Origin: a virus
DNA: 24,207 bases
Direction: 5' to 3' (one strand)
Virus record (IMG/VR): IMGVR_UViG_3300014494_000029
Span: 1-24,207 of that record
A model generated the notes under the pieces. It searched no databases, was not told the origin of the DNA, and worked only from the letters and a program-made list of their open reading frames with translations. A program made the translations under genes and the position numbers. Of the stretch, positions 1 to 7,595 are shown piece by piece (within the stretch, counting starts at the first letter, position 1; each line of letters starts with the position of its first letter).

Positions 1-110
1 GGTCGGCCCCGGTGAGGTTGGCCCCGGTGAGGTAGGCCCCGTAGAGGTCGCCCCCGGTGAGGTTGGCCCCGGTGAGGTTGGCCCCGGTGAGGTAGGCCCC
101 GTAGAGGTCG
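1..110. repeat. 15-bp tandem repeats with a 60-bp higher-order duplication
   Basis: Units of the form GGCCCCGGTGAGGTT are repeated in tandem and encode the GANLT/GAYLT/GGDLY pentapeptides on the minus strand. Bases 1-50 and 61-110 are identical except for one position (C at 4, T at 64). Four pentapeptide units therefore appear to have been duplicated recently as one 60-bp block. This is coding repeat DNA, not a CRISPR array. Confidence 0.85.
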
Positions 111-241
111 GCCCTGGAGAGGTCGGCCCCCTTACCCACCGCCTCCACGAGAGCCGCGCGCATATCCGCCGCGCTCTCCGCGACGTACAGGACCGCCCCA
201 TCAATGGACTTGATCGTGATTGCCACTTCCGCCCCTTTCAT
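1..241 (-). CDS. Pentapeptide-repeat protein (partial, runs off left edge)
   Basis: The frame opens with ATG at 241-239, overlapping the TGA of the upstream gene as ATGA. AGAGGAG lies about 10 nt upstream. It stays open for 80 codons to the edge, so the C-terminus is missing. Residues 1-37 form a short non-repetitive head ([11 protein letters not shown], then an Ala-rich helix ending in AVGKGADL). From about residue 38 on, every fifth residue is Leu in A(D/N/Y)L(T/Y/S)G units, the signature of a right-handed quadrilateral beta-helix. Pentapeptide-repeat proteins of this head-plus-repeat form are common accessory proteins in phages. Some family members elsewhere mimic DNA and bind gyrase, but nothing here shows that function. 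The repeat is very regular at DNA level, with a 60-bp higher-order duplication. The family is clear; the function is unknown. Confidence 0.85.
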   Translation of the reverse strand, partial: MKGAEVAITIKSIDGAVLYVAESAADMRAALVEAVGKGADLSRADLYGAYLTGANLTGANLTGGDLYGAYLTGANLTGAD

Positions 242-531
242 GCGTATGAACTCCTCTCGAACCAGTCTTCCTCCCACTCACGGCGGGCACGTTCGCGCAT
301 CTCGTCCAGCACCCGCAACGCGCGATCCTCGTCGCAGTCCGATTGAGAGCGCACGTCCGCCATGTGGCCTTCGATAGAGCAGGCGGCGCGGAGCGTCCCG
401 GTGCCGTCCGTCCAGGTTGCGATGCCGACGGACTGCTCGCAGAAGTCCTGCACCGCTTCGGGCCAGCCGCTTTCAGCGATGACGACTCGGGGCCGCTGGC
501 CGAGTGGGAGACGTGCCTGGCAACGGATCAT
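238..531 (-). CDS. Hypothetical protein, 97 residues
   Basis: I do not recognise this protein. The start is placed at ATG 531-529 ([11 protein letters not shown]) because a perfect GGAGGTG ribosome binding site lies 5 nt upstream. The longer open frame to 615 has no comparable site. The product is soluble and charged. Residues 1-60 look like a small beta-rich region with three cysteines (4, 34, 50). The C-terminal third is a highly charged helix ([24 protein letters not shown]). It has no signal peptide or membrane segment. It is the first gene after the late-operon terminator and overlaps the pentapeptide-repeat gene by 4 nt, so the two are probably co-translated. It could be an early or accessory phage protein; the function is not inferable. 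Confidence 0.7.
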   Translation of the reverse strand: MIRCQARLPLGQRPRVVIAESGWPEAVQDFCEQSVGIATWTDGTGTLRAACSIEGHMADVRSQSDCDEDRALRVLDEMRERARREWEEDWFERSSYA

Positions 532-536
532 CGGTT

Positions 537-543
537 CACCTCC
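537..543 (-). promoter_or_regulatory. Strong Shine-Dalgarno (GGAGGTG) deciding the start at 531
   Basis: On the minus strand GGAGGTG is followed by 5 nt and then ATG at 531-529. This is one of the best ribosome binding sites in the window, and it argues against the upstream in-frame ATG codons at 615 and 564. Confidence 0.75.
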
Positions 544-768
544 GTGTGGGGGCCGTTCGGCCATGTCCAACCTTAGACCCGTTCGGGGCGGAGTGCGGTA
601 AAGAATACGTAACAATCGGAGGGAATGACGAGGCGGAGAGCCCGAAGAACGCAGCCCAGTCGGCGCGGTGTCGGGGGTCCGTGTGCGGGATGGCGGGGAG
701 TCTCATAGCCCCAACCTAGAGCCCGGAGCGGAGGCCGGCTATAGGCCGTTAGTACCGGAGACAGAAAG

Positions 769-795
769 GCGCCAGCAGAGGAGGCCTGCTGGCGC
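769..795 (-). terminator. Rho-independent-type terminator at the end of the late operon
   Basis: A perfect 10-bp inverted repeat (769-778 with 786-795) encloses a 7-nt loop. On the minus strand it reads GCGCCAGCAG-loop-CTGCTGGCGC followed by CTTTCTGTCT, a modest U-rich tail. It lies 16 nt downstream of the holin-like stop codon, so it most likely ends the long late transcript. The rest of the gap down to 532 holds no gene I can support and no convincing -35/-10 pair, although a promoter for the next two genes would be expected there. Confidence 0.75.
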
Positions 796-811
796 TTGTC
801 CGGTTGGATGC

Positions 812-1036
812 TTAGCGGAGGTCCCGCCAAGACGCGGCGTCGGCCTTGGTTCGCAGGCTGAACGTCGGCACGGTGCCGGGAGTTGCGCTGTTCGCCAGGA
901 TGCCCACGATCACCGACGCGACGGCCTCGATGGCGCCGAGCTGCTGGAGCGTGATCGGCACGCCGAACGCCAGGAGCAGACCGAGCACGGCCTGGACGAG
1001 AGCGAGGAAAAGAGCGGGGTTGCGACCTAATATCAT
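812..1036 (-). CDS. Holin-like small membrane protein
   Basis: This is a 74-residue protein. A hydrophobic helix at about residues 7-27 (NPALFLALVQAVLGLLLAFGV) and a weaker one at about 33-51 are joined by a short turn, and the hydrophilic tail is about 23 residues. This size and two-helix layout are usual for phage holins, which form holes in the inner membrane at lysis time. Small proteins of the NPALxLALVQAxL type are common next to lysis genes in phages of high-G+C hosts. The ATG at 1036 has AGGAG 6 nt upstream. The gene follows the papain-like peptidase by 9 nt and is the last gene before the terminator. The holin role is inferred from size, topology and position, not from a diagnostic motif. 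Confidence 0.65.
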   Translation of the reverse strand: MILGRNPALFLALVQAVLGLLLAFGVPITLQQLGAIEAVASVIVGILANSATPGTVPTFSLRTKADAASWRDLR

Positions 1037-1045
1037 GTCTGTCTC

Positions 1046-2107
1046 CTACGCTAGAAAGTAGCCGGTTACATCTAGGATCAGGTCGGTCGTCTGCCCGGCC
1101 GGCCCGACGAAGGTGGCGGCAAGAGTGCCGTCCGGGTGCAGGCCGACGGTGATGCCGTTCGCGATGGTCTGGCCGGCGACGAAGTTGACCGTAGACGTGG
1201 ACGGACTGACGAGGGGATCGGGTCCGACCGCGACGTAGCCCGCCGCCGATGGGTTGGTCACGGTGACGTTGCCGACGATGCCGACCGCGTTAGCCGGGAT
1301 GCCGGATCGCCCTGCGACCGGGATGACGCGCGGGACGTGCGGAGCGAGCTTGCCGCCGGATGAGCGCGTGTCGAGCAGGCGAGTGGGGGCGATGAAGGTG
1401 ACACTCACGGGAACCTCCGTTGGCGGTGTCGGGATTGGGGGAACTGGTAGCGGCACCGCGATCTGAGTGTACGCCGAGAGTGGCGTTTCAAGGTAGGCGT
1501 AGGGGAGCCAGAAGAAGCCACCGAGGCCCCAGGATGTGCCCCAGCTGTTCTGGCAGTAGAGCCTGGCATCGTCCCAGCCCTTGATGCGGAAGATGTGCCC
1601 ACCCGCTACCCCGCCAGACGGCGCCGGGAGCACTCCGCTCTTTGGGCTGAACCACGACTCGTACCATTCGACCGCCAGACCGGCCCCGCCCTGGGCTACA
1701 ATGGCCGACTTGAGTGCCGCGAGGTTCGAGATGTTCTGGCAGGACGCGACGGGCTTGCGTTCTCCCGCGTCGGGGCCGACTACGCAAGACGCGCCGGGAC
1801 TCAGCAGGACTCGCTCGATGGCAGCCGTGGTGGTGCCGTCGGCTCCGCCTCCGGCGAGCCGAAAGAGGTCGTCAGGATCGAAGCCGTCCTGACCTACCGG
1901 GGGCTGCGTGATCCGACGCAGAGTGACCGCGGTATAGGCTTCGCACTCCGGCGTCGATCCCTGATTGAGCACTGGCGCGGAGTCGGGAGCGGTGTAGGCA
2001 GACGGCAGGCTCTCGAGGATAGGAGCCTGCTCTGCGTCCGATCTTGGTAGGCCGGGCAGGTGCCCTAAGCCGTACTGGAGGTGTTCGGGGTGGGTACACA
2101 GTCTCAT
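1046..2107 (-). CDS. Papain-like (C1A) cysteine peptidase with C-terminal surface-protein module
   Basis: The protein has 353 residues. Residues about 40-215 carry the papain signature: Q49-G50...C55 (NQGSTPECEAY, oxyanion Gln and nucleophile Cys), H171 (GGHIFRIKGWDD) and N187 (CQNSWGTSWG). A Pro-rich linker (219-234) leads to residues 235-353, which resemble a module frequent in secreted proteins of actinobacteria and some other bacteria (TRLLDTR, NVTVTNPSAAGY, VNFVAGQTIAN, DLILDVTGYF). There is no signal peptide. GGAGGA lies 5 nt before the ATG, and the gene overlaps the upstream one as ATGA. It sits where an endolysin is expected, directly before the holin-like gene, yet C1A peptidases are not a usual endolysin class. 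Alternatives are a virion-borne peptidase for host surface proteins or a peptidase acting on virion proteins. The fold call is strong; the role is uncertain. Confidence 0.82.
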   Translation of the reverse strand: MRLCTHPEHLQYGLGHLPGLPRSDAEQAPILESLPSAYTAPDSAPVLNQGSTPECEAYTAVTLRRITQPPVGQDGFDPDDLFRLAGGGADGTTTAAIERVLLSPGASCVVGPDAGERKPVASCQNISNLAALKSAIVAQGGAGLAVEWYESWFSPKSGVLPAPSGGVAGGHIFRIKGWDDARLYCQNSWGTSWGLGGFFWLPYAYLETPLSAYTQIAVPLPVPPIPTPPTEVPVSVTFIAPTRLLDTRSSGGKLAPHVPRVIPVAGRSGIPANAVGIVGNVTVTNPSAAGYVAVGPDPLVSPSTSTVNFVAGQTIANGITVGLHPDGTLAATFVGPAGQTTDLILDVTGYFLA

Positions 2108-2412
2108 AATCGTCCTCCGACTAGTGCCACAGCCGCCATGACTGCGCTCGCTACGGCTCCGACAGCGGCGATGGTGAGAGTCAGTCTAGACCTACCGTCC
2201 ATCATTCGGTGCTGCGCGACCTGATCCCTGGCCTCCGCCCTGCCCGACTCGACGGCCCGCGCCAGTTTGATCTCCGATACGTCCTCGCAGACCGCATCGA
2301 GTTTGTCGTCCAGCCCCTTGAAGCGTCGGTCCATCTCAACGCGCATGGCGTTGACGGCGCCGAGCAGTTCGGAGGCGAGATCGGGCGGCACCTTACGGCG
2401 TTCCGCGTACAT
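2104..2412 (-). CDS. Coiled-coil protein with C-terminal membrane anchor, 102 residues
   Basis: Residues 10-70 are a charged, heptad-like helix (AMRVEMDRRFKGLDDKLDAV, then EDVSEIKLA). Residues about 77-99 form one hydrophobic helix ending in GGRL, so the protein is tail-anchored in the inner membrane with its coiled coil probably cytoplasmic. It starts 6 nt after the preceding gene, which encodes a longer protein of the same layout, and its stop overlaps the peptidase start by 4 nt. The size and layout recall XhlA-like haemolysin/holin-accessory proteins of phage lysis modules, but I see no diagnostic motif. A lysis-accessory role is inferred from position. Confidence 0.7.
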   Translation of the reverse strand: MYAERRKVPPDLASELLGAVNAMRVEMDRRFKGLDDKLDAVCEDVSEIKLARAVESGRAEARDQVAQHRMMDGRSRLTLTIAAVGAVASAVMAAVALVGGRL

Positions 2413-2418
2413 ATCTAC

Positions 2419-2898
2419 TCACTTGGCGACTCCCGCGACGATGGCAACCACAGCCGTGAATAGACCCGCTACCAGCCCAATCGCTCCGGCCACTAGTTTC
2501 TGCGTCGTGTCCTGCCGGATCGTGACGCCACTCTCCACCGCGAGCCGCTTCCCCAAATCCTCGATCTTCTGATCCATGCGCGCGGAGAGAGAGTCGATCC
2601 TGACATCGAGCCTGTCCCCGAGGCTCTTATGCTCACGCTCGAAGCGCCCGATATCCACGAACGTCGCCGCCTGGGCCGTAAGCTGCGCCCGGAACTCGTT
2701 CATGCCCTCTAGACGCTGCTCGTATATCTCAAACTGGAGCATCCGCGCCTTCTCGACTGCCGCTTCGTTGACGAGTCGTAACTCTCGCTCGTGCTGATCG
2801 AAGATGGCCCGAAGCTCCCGCTCATGGTCGAACGCCGACTTTTCGGCCACTCGTAGCTCGCGTTCGTGGTCGATGCGTTCGGCGAGGAGTTTGTTCAC
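2419..2898 (-). CDS. Coiled-coil membrane-anchored lysis-module protein with HEREL repeats
   Basis: This is a 159-residue protein with a GTG start at 2898, preceded by AGGA. The N-terminal helix carries three HEREL motifs (residues 11-15, 25-29, 36-40). A central segment, EGMNEFRAQLTAQAATFV, resembles a family of phage proteins with the pattern 'NEFR..L..Q..TF'. A second heptad region spans 88-120 (GDRLDVRIDSLSARMDQKIEDL), and a C-terminal membrane helix lies at about 134-157. Members of this family often sit near lysis or tail-end genes, but their function has not been settled. The gene is 22 nt after the tail fibre and 6 nt before a shorter protein of the same architecture. It may form a membrane-bound coiled-coil bundle helping lysis. 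The family resemblance is moderately sure; the role is unknown. Confidence 0.72.
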   Translation of the reverse strand: MNKLLAERIDHERELRVAEKSAFDHERELRAIFDQHERELRLVNEAAVEKARMLQFEIYEQRLEGMNEFRAQLTAQAATFVDIGRFEREHKSLGDRLDVRIDSLSARMDQKIEDLGKRLAVESGVTIRQDTTQKLVAGAIGLVAGLFTAVVAIVAGVAK

Positions 2899-2920
2899 TC
2901 TGTCATCCTAACATTGGGGC

Positions 2921-3745
2921 TCATGTGGCGATCTTGCGGTAGACCATCTCGCCATTGGCAAACAACACTCCGGGTGATCCTGACTTCATGACATATGCTT
3001 GGATGTATCGCGCCGTCGATTGATTGAGTGGAGCGTTGAGCGTGTCGGTCAGGAGTGTCATCTGCCCTACGGTCGCGGCACCCGTGCCGACCATAGAAAG
3101 CTGCGTCGGGGCGGCGACCGCGGTCCGCCAGTTGACGTAGATACCCCAGTAGTTTCCGGCGTCGTTTGTGGTGTAGACAAGGGCATTCCAGCGGAAACCG
3201 ACGATGTAGATGTCAGCGGACGCCCGATCAAGGGGCACCCAGCCGATCTCGCCATTTGCCGCTACGCCAGCCCCGGGCGTGTCGGGGTTGAACATGGCGT
3301 TGTTGAGCATGAACTGCAAGTTGTAAGGCGTCGTGCTCAGCCAGCGCGTCCCGTCGTAGTAGTACCACTCGCCGAGGTCGGTACGGAAGAACGGGACGTT
3401 GTTGCCGTAGGCGGGTTGTGCGGGGAAGGACGAGCCGCGCTCGGCGGCTGCGTTGTTGGCCCACAGCAGATGGTGTGTCGTCGGATCGACGGTTAGCACT
3501 TGGCCGTCTGAGCCCTTGCCGAGCCGAGCGGGAGCCGCCACGCCGCCGGTTACCGCCCCGCCGACGATCACATCATCCTGGGCCGTCATGGGGTTGGAGC
3601 CCCACCCACCGACGAACCCCCACGCCGCGTTAGCGACCCCGGAGTAAGTCGGCACCATCCCAGAAGTCGGAGTCCCGGAAGCGAGCTGAGATACCGGGAT
3701 GAGCCCGATGTGGGCAAGGTCATGGCGGTGCGTGGGCTGGCTCAC
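2921..3745 (-). CDS. Tail fibre / receptor-binding-type protein
   Basis: The 274-residue protein starts at GTG 3745, which overlaps the stop of the tail hub gene (GTGA) and has AGGTGG 4 nt upstream. The open frame continues to 3883 but only inside the upstream gene. Residues 53-98 match a common tail-fibre segment (MTAQDDVIVGG...ARLGKGSDGQVLTVD...LLWAN). Residues 107-135 match another (FPAQPAYGNNVPFFRTDL, then GEWYYYDGTRW). The C-terminal half (about 165-274) is beta-rich without recognised catalytic residues and is probably the variable host-contact part. The N-terminal HRHDLAHIGLIPVSQLASG likely docks to the tail. It is the last tail gene, the usual place for receptor-binding proteins. I expect a trimer at the tail tip. 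Confidence 0.78.
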   Translation of the reverse strand: MSQPTHRHDLAHIGLIPVSQLASGTPTSGMVPTYSGVANAAWGFVGGWGSNPMTAQDDVIVGGAVTGGVAAPARLGKGSDGQVLTVDPTTHHLLWANNAAAERGSSFPAQPAYGNNVPFFRTDLGEWYYYDGTRWLSTTPYNLQFMLNNAMFNPDTPGAGVAANGEIGWVPLDRASADIYIVGFRWNALVYTTNDAGNYWGIYVNWRTAVAAPTQLSMVGTGAATVGQMTLLTDTLNAPLNQSTARYIQAYVMKSGSPGVLFANGEMVYRKIAT

Positions 3746-5790
3746 GATCCCACCTGCCAAGAGGCCACGACTGTCTGAGCCGGGGCGGACGAGGATGCCG
3801 ACGCGGGAGCGAAGTCGAGCGTGATCTGTGTCGCGCTTGTCTCCGTGATTGAGGCTTTCGCTACCGCCTGGCCGTCCACCCAAACCTTCACAGAGCCTGA
3901 TATGTACGTCGTGGAGAGGGTGAAGAGCCGCGTACTCCCGTCTCCGGTCCCGATCACAGTCGGAGGGACGGTCTGACCCGGCACGGTGGCAGCAAGGTTG
4001 GTAGCGGGATAGACGACCTGGCCGATGTTCTTACCCCACAGTGACGCGGAGAGCCACAGTCCCGACGCGAAGCCGGTAAAGATCGGCTTCGCCAGTTCTA
4101 GCGCCACGTCGTAGGCACCTTGCACGACCGGGGTAACAGTGCGCTGCATGACGCCCATCCACTGAGCGGATGAGTAGCCGGGTACGTGCGTCAGCTTGAC
4201 GGGGATGCATTGGCCGGGACGTACTAGGTTCACCACCGACGCGGGCACGTTGTAGAGCGTGATCGTCATGCGGTCCTCTTCTGCGGCGCATCTGGCGAGA
4301 TAGGCGTTCGCAAGGTTGGTCGCAGCCGCCGGGGTCGTGCAGTTCAGGTCCGACGCACGTATCTCGCGTGGGCGGAAGTTCAAGGCGGTCGTGGGGTTTG
4401 ACACGTAGACGTGCCCGCCGTTGTACTCGAACCACACCCCGGAGTAGACCCGCGCCGGATCGCGGGTCAGTTTCGCGTCTCTGTCGGGTCCAAACGTCGA
4501 GAGGTTGTCGATCTCAGAAGACACGTTGGAGATATGGAGGGACGACTGATCGCCGGACCAGTTGAAGGCGTGGTATCCGAGCGCCGGTCCCGGACCGGGC
4601 GAGAAGCTCCAGAGCCCGAATCCGTAGGCGAACGCCCGCCAGGAGTAGCCGCCTGGAACGCTGGCGTAGAAGTGCAGGGACCAGTACCGATGCCTCGCCT
4701 GGCTCACCGGGACCGTGAGTATCGCGTTCGAGCCAGAGTCGGAGGCGGCGGCGATCTGCGTTTGGTTGAACAACACCGACCAGGTGATCCCGTCCTCCGA
4801 GGTTTCGACCGACCAGGCTCCGTATACGTCGATGAGCCAGGATATGATGCCCACTGCGGCGATTAGTTTCGGGTTCGCTCCCAGGTCCCAGACCCAGCGA
4901 CCGTCCGCCGACATCCCTCCCGAGACAAAGAGTTGTGTCACGCCGAAGCCGAAATTGTCGCTTCTGCCGCCAGGGTTGTCGTTGGCTACGGCCTGCCGGT
5001 CGCCAAAGTAGAAAACCCCGCCGAGCGTCAACGTGCCCGTCGTGGACGAGGCGGAAGTGGCGGGGTAGTAGGTGCCCTGTAGTCCGTAGGAAGCCCACCG
5101 CCCGTTCCAGATATCCGGGGAGCTATACGTGCCGCTCATTGTCACGTCCCCGGTCGGGGCGACGTATGACGACAGCCCGGAGAGCCACGGAGAGTAAGAG
5201 TCTGAGAAGGACGCGAGCTGCTCCCAGCGGACGAAGTAGTTGAGGTTCGACAGGTTCGACGCTTCCGCCAGAACGTCCGCCGCCGTGCGTCCGGTGTAGT
5301 CCGCCGCCGGGAGAGTCACGGGGCTGGAGGTGTCGATGTACCCCGCTGTCCCAATCGGGCAGTATCCCGATGCCAGCAGCCAATAGATACGGGTTATGTC
5401 CGTCTCGGCGGGCCGCTTGCCGGACCCGATAATGTGGTCCCCCAGGAGTGCGTTCAGGTCGGTGGTCTGAGCGTCCCACTGTCTTTGAGTACCCGTCCTG
5501 AGAGTCTCGGTGCGCTGCACGTCACGGGTGTCCCAGAACCCCGCGAACACCGTAGGCTCCGTGCACAGGGAGTCCTCGACGTGCACTTCCTGGAGCCCTA
5601 TCAGAGTCGAAGTCGCCGAGGGGTCTTCGACGTTCAGCCCGGATAGCGCGGTTGCGGCTTTCTCCGCGCCTTCGACCAAGGACCAGGCGCTGACCCCTAC
5701 CGGGTTGCCCGGGGACGACGGCTGCCGGACCTGGCCCGTTATCGGTGTAGTGGCGGCTCCGAGCGGCCCATGCCGGATGGTAACGGTCAC
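3742..5790 (-). CDS. Tail hub / tail-tip adhesin with discoidin-like insertion
   Basis: The protein has 682 residues. Residues 1-200 are expected to form the tail-hub body (EDSLCTEPTVFAGFW, the ring-binding part). Residues about 280-400 look like an F5/8 type C (discoidin) fold (WVWDLGANPKLIAAV, WSVETSEDGITWSVLF, RHRYWSLHFYAS), a sugar- or lipid-binding module. Residues about 410-600 resume hub-like sequence. Residues about 610-670 match a small beta-module common in phage tail proteins (GTGDGSTRLFTL...GSVKVWVDGQAV...ITLDFAP). The GTG start overlaps the tape-measure stop (GTGA). No good Shine-Dalgarno is visible, so translation probably depends on coupling. Position right after the tape measure fits a distal-tail/hub protein. 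The domain calls are by pattern recognition; the hub role is inferred from context. Confidence 0.72.
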   Translation of the reverse strand: MTVTIRHGPLGAATTPITGQVRQPSSPGNPVGVSAWSLVEGAEKAATALSGLNVEDPSATSTLIGLQEVHVEDSLCTEPTVFAGFWDTRDVQRTETLRTGTQRQWDAQTTDLNALLGDHIIGSGKRPAETDITRIYWLLASGYCPIGTAGYIDTSSPVTLPAADYTGRTAADVLAEASNLSNLNYFVRWEQLASFSDSYSPWLSGLSSYVAPTGDVTMSGTYSSPDIWNGRWASYGLQGTYYPATSASSTTGTLTLGGVFYFGDRQAVANDNPGGRSDNFGFGVTQLFVSGGMSADGRWVWDLGANPKLIAAVGIISWLIDVYGAWSVETSEDGITWSVLFNQTQIAAASDSGSNAILTVPVSQARHRYWSLHFYASVPGGYSWRAFAYGFGLWSFSPGPGPALGYHAFNWSGDQSSLHISNVSSEIDNLSTFGPDRDAKLTRDPARVYSGVWFEYNGGHVYVSNPTTALNFRPREIRASDLNCTTPAAATNLANAYLARCAAEEDRMTITLYNVPASVVNLVRPGQCIPVKLTHVPGYSSAQWMGVMQRTVTPVVQGAYDVALELAKPIFTGFASGLWLSASLWGKNIGQVVYPATNLAATVPGQTVPPTVIGTGDGSTRLFTLSTTYISGSVKVWVDGQAVAKASITETSATQITLDFAPASASSSAPAQTVVASWQVGS
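3750..3755 (-). promoter_or_regulatory. Ribosome binding site selecting the GTG start of the tail fibre
   Basis: AGGTGG on the minus strand is separated by 4 nt (GATC) from the GTG at 3745-3743. It supports the 4-nt overlap start over the longer open frame beginning at 3883. Confidence 0.6.
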
Positions 5791-7595
5791 TGCGGGACCA
5801 TGCCTTTGTAGTTCGTCACCCTGGTCGTGGCCTTGCCGATGCTCTGAGCGGATACCGTCACGTCGATGGCGATCTGCTGTAGCGCACGGTCGGCGGCCGC
5901 CGCTTTCTCCTTCGCCATCAGCTGCTCGCCGAAACCTTTGACCACGCCGAGCTGCAGGGCCGCCAGGTCCTTCGTGATCTTGTCCGCGAGCTTGACATCC
6001 CCCGTCGCTGCCGCTGCCCGCTGGAGCGTCACCAGTTGGTTGATGCCCATGAGTGTGGCAAGGTCGTTGGATTTGACCATCGCGGCAGACTCACGCCCGT
6101 AGCCCATGATCGAGCCGACGTTGGCAGGTGGGCCACCACCCGCGTAGTCGGTGACCTTCTGCGCTGCGTCCAGCGCATAGTGGGGGTTATCGATGATCGG
6201 TCCGCCACCGGTCTTGTCGTAGTAGACCTTCGCGAGTAAGGTCGTGGCGCCGATGATCGCGGCAGAGGTACTGGCTACCGCGAGCAGGCTTACCCCAGCC
6301 GCCACTGCTGCCGCCTCTTCCGCATCTTGACCCAGGTTCGTAAGATTAAAACCCCCTCCGCCGAGCACTTGGTTCACGACGTAGACGAACATCGGATCGA
6401 CGGGAGTCAGACCCTTCGCTCCCTCCGCTACCGACGCGGCAGAACCGCCGCTGGTGAAGATCGATGCAATCGCAGACGGTCCGATGCCGGTAATCTTGTT
6501 GAGCGCGAACCCACCTATGAGCAAGTCCTGGAGCGGGCCCGGCAGGCTGTTCCACCAGCCGATGATCGTCTGGAGAGCCGGCACCACATCGGACGTGATG
6601 AACCCGCCCAACGATTCCGCTGCACTTGCGGCGTTCTGGAAGAACGACACGATATCGGTCTGGTGGTTGTTCACGAAGTCCGAGACGTTATCCATCAGGT
6701 CCGAGAGCGTTGGGAGGAGCGCCAGCCCGATCTGGAGTTTCAGAGCCGACACGCTCTGGTTCCACTTGTCGTTGGCGTCCTTCATCTGCTGGATTTCGGG
6801 CAGGTTCTGAGTTGTGATCGTCAGGCCCATATCCGCGGCGGACTGTTCCAGCGCCTGGATACCATCAGACCCTTGCGTGAACAGCGGAATAAGCGTCTGC
6901 CAGCCCTTGCCGAACTCCTTACTCAGCGCGGCGGCTTTCGTCTCGGCGGGGATGGCGTCGTTGTTGTAGTAGTCCGCCGCCTGTAGGACCAGTTCGTTCG
7001 TGGTCTTGTACGAGCTGTTCAGGTAATCGTTCAGGACCGACTGGGCCTTGATAATCTCGGAGTGCGTGGCCTTCTTGTCGGCAAGCGTCGCTTCCGCCAC
7101 CGCCGCCTGCTGTGCCGTGATCGTCGTGTTCCGCAGACTGATGCCGTACTGCGTCTCGTAGGCCAGCTCTTGCTTGGTGGACATCTTGCCCACCATCTTG
7201 TCCAGCATCCCAATCGCGGCAGTCGCGTCAGGCCCGGTCAGCCCAACCGCCTGCATCGCTCCGGCGAGGCCGGAAAGGGACTCCGCGCTCTCGCCCGTCA
7301 GCTGGTTCAGCGCCAGAACCGCCTCGCCGAACTGCTCCGTGTCACTGATTGACGACTTGAGCAGTCCCGAGACAGCGAGCAGGCCACCTCCGAGCCCCAT
7401 AATGCCGAGCGAGCCGGCCAGATTCTTGATGTTGTTCCATGCGTTGCTGGCTCCCGTCTCCAGCACGCCCATCGCCCGGCCCGCCGCCGAGCTCTGGTTC
7501 GCTAGTCCTCCGAGCGCCGAATTGATGCCCGATATACCCCCCGAGATTTGATCTCGGAGGGTTACCAGGATCGACAATTGCGCCTCTTGGTTCAC
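5787..7595 (-). CDS. Tail tape measure protein
   Basis: This 602-residue Ala/Ser/Gly-rich helical protein lies directly downstream of the frameshifted tail chaperones, the standard tape-measure position. Its length would set a tail of roughly 90 nm at about 0.15 nm per residue, a moderate siphovirus tail. Residues 1-50 contain the usual N-terminal pattern (LVTLRDQISGGISGINSAL). Hydrophobic stretches lie near 62-80 (GSLGIMGLGGGLLAVSGLL) and in the Ala-rich region near 430-465 (VSLLAVASTSAAIIGATTLL), likely membrane-active at genome ejection. Long helices rich in Gln and Ala fill the middle. No muramidase, lytic transglycosylase or peptidase domain is seen. The GTG start at 7595 overlaps the chaperone GT stop (GTGA) and has a GAGG-like site upstream. 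Confidence 0.88.
   Translation of the reverse strand: MNQEAQLSILVTLRDQISGGISGINSALGGLANQSSAAGRAMGVLETGASNAWNNIKNLAGSLGIMGLGGGLLAVSGLLKSSISDTEQFGEAVLALNQLTGESAESLSGLAGAMQAVGLTGPDATAAIGMLDKMVGKMSTKQELAYETQYGISLRNTTITAQQAAVAEATLADKKATHSEIIKAQSVLNDYLNSSYKTTNELVLQAADYYNNDAIPAETKAAALSKEFGKGWQTLIPLFTQGSDGIQALEQSAADMGLTITTQNLPEIQQMKDANDKWNQSVSALKLQIGLALLPTLSDLMDNVSDFVNNHQTDIVSFFQNAASAAESLGGFITSDVVPALQTIIGWWNSLPGPLQDLLIGGFALNKITGIGPSAIASIFTSGGSAASVAEGAKGLTPVDPMFVYVVNQVLGGGGFNLTNLGQDAEEAAAVAAGVSLLAVASTSAAIIGATTLLAKVYYDKTGGGPIIDNPHYALDAAQKVTDYAGGGPPANVGSIMGYGRESAAMVKSNDLATLMGINQLVTLQRAAAATGDVKLADKITKDLAALQLGVVKGFGEQLMAKEKAAAADRALQQIAIDVTVSAQSIGKATTRVTNYKGMVPQ

Noticed and set aside
1-120. CRISPR-like short tandem repeats
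   Set aside because: The repeats are contiguous 15-bp units without spacers and encode pentapeptide repeats in frame.
532-615. Upstream extension of the 97-residue gene to 615
   Set aside because: The GGAGGTG site just before the ATG at 531 decides the start, and the extension is Arg/Pro-rich and has no site of its own.
573-830. 85-residue open frame on the minus strand over the terminator region
   Set aside because: It overlaps the holin-like gene and the terminator hairpin, has no good ribosome binding site and its composition looks random.
5787-7595. Peptidoglycan-degrading domain in the tape measure
   Set aside because: No lytic transglycosylase, muramidase or peptidase motif was found; the sequence is helical and Ala-rich throughout.
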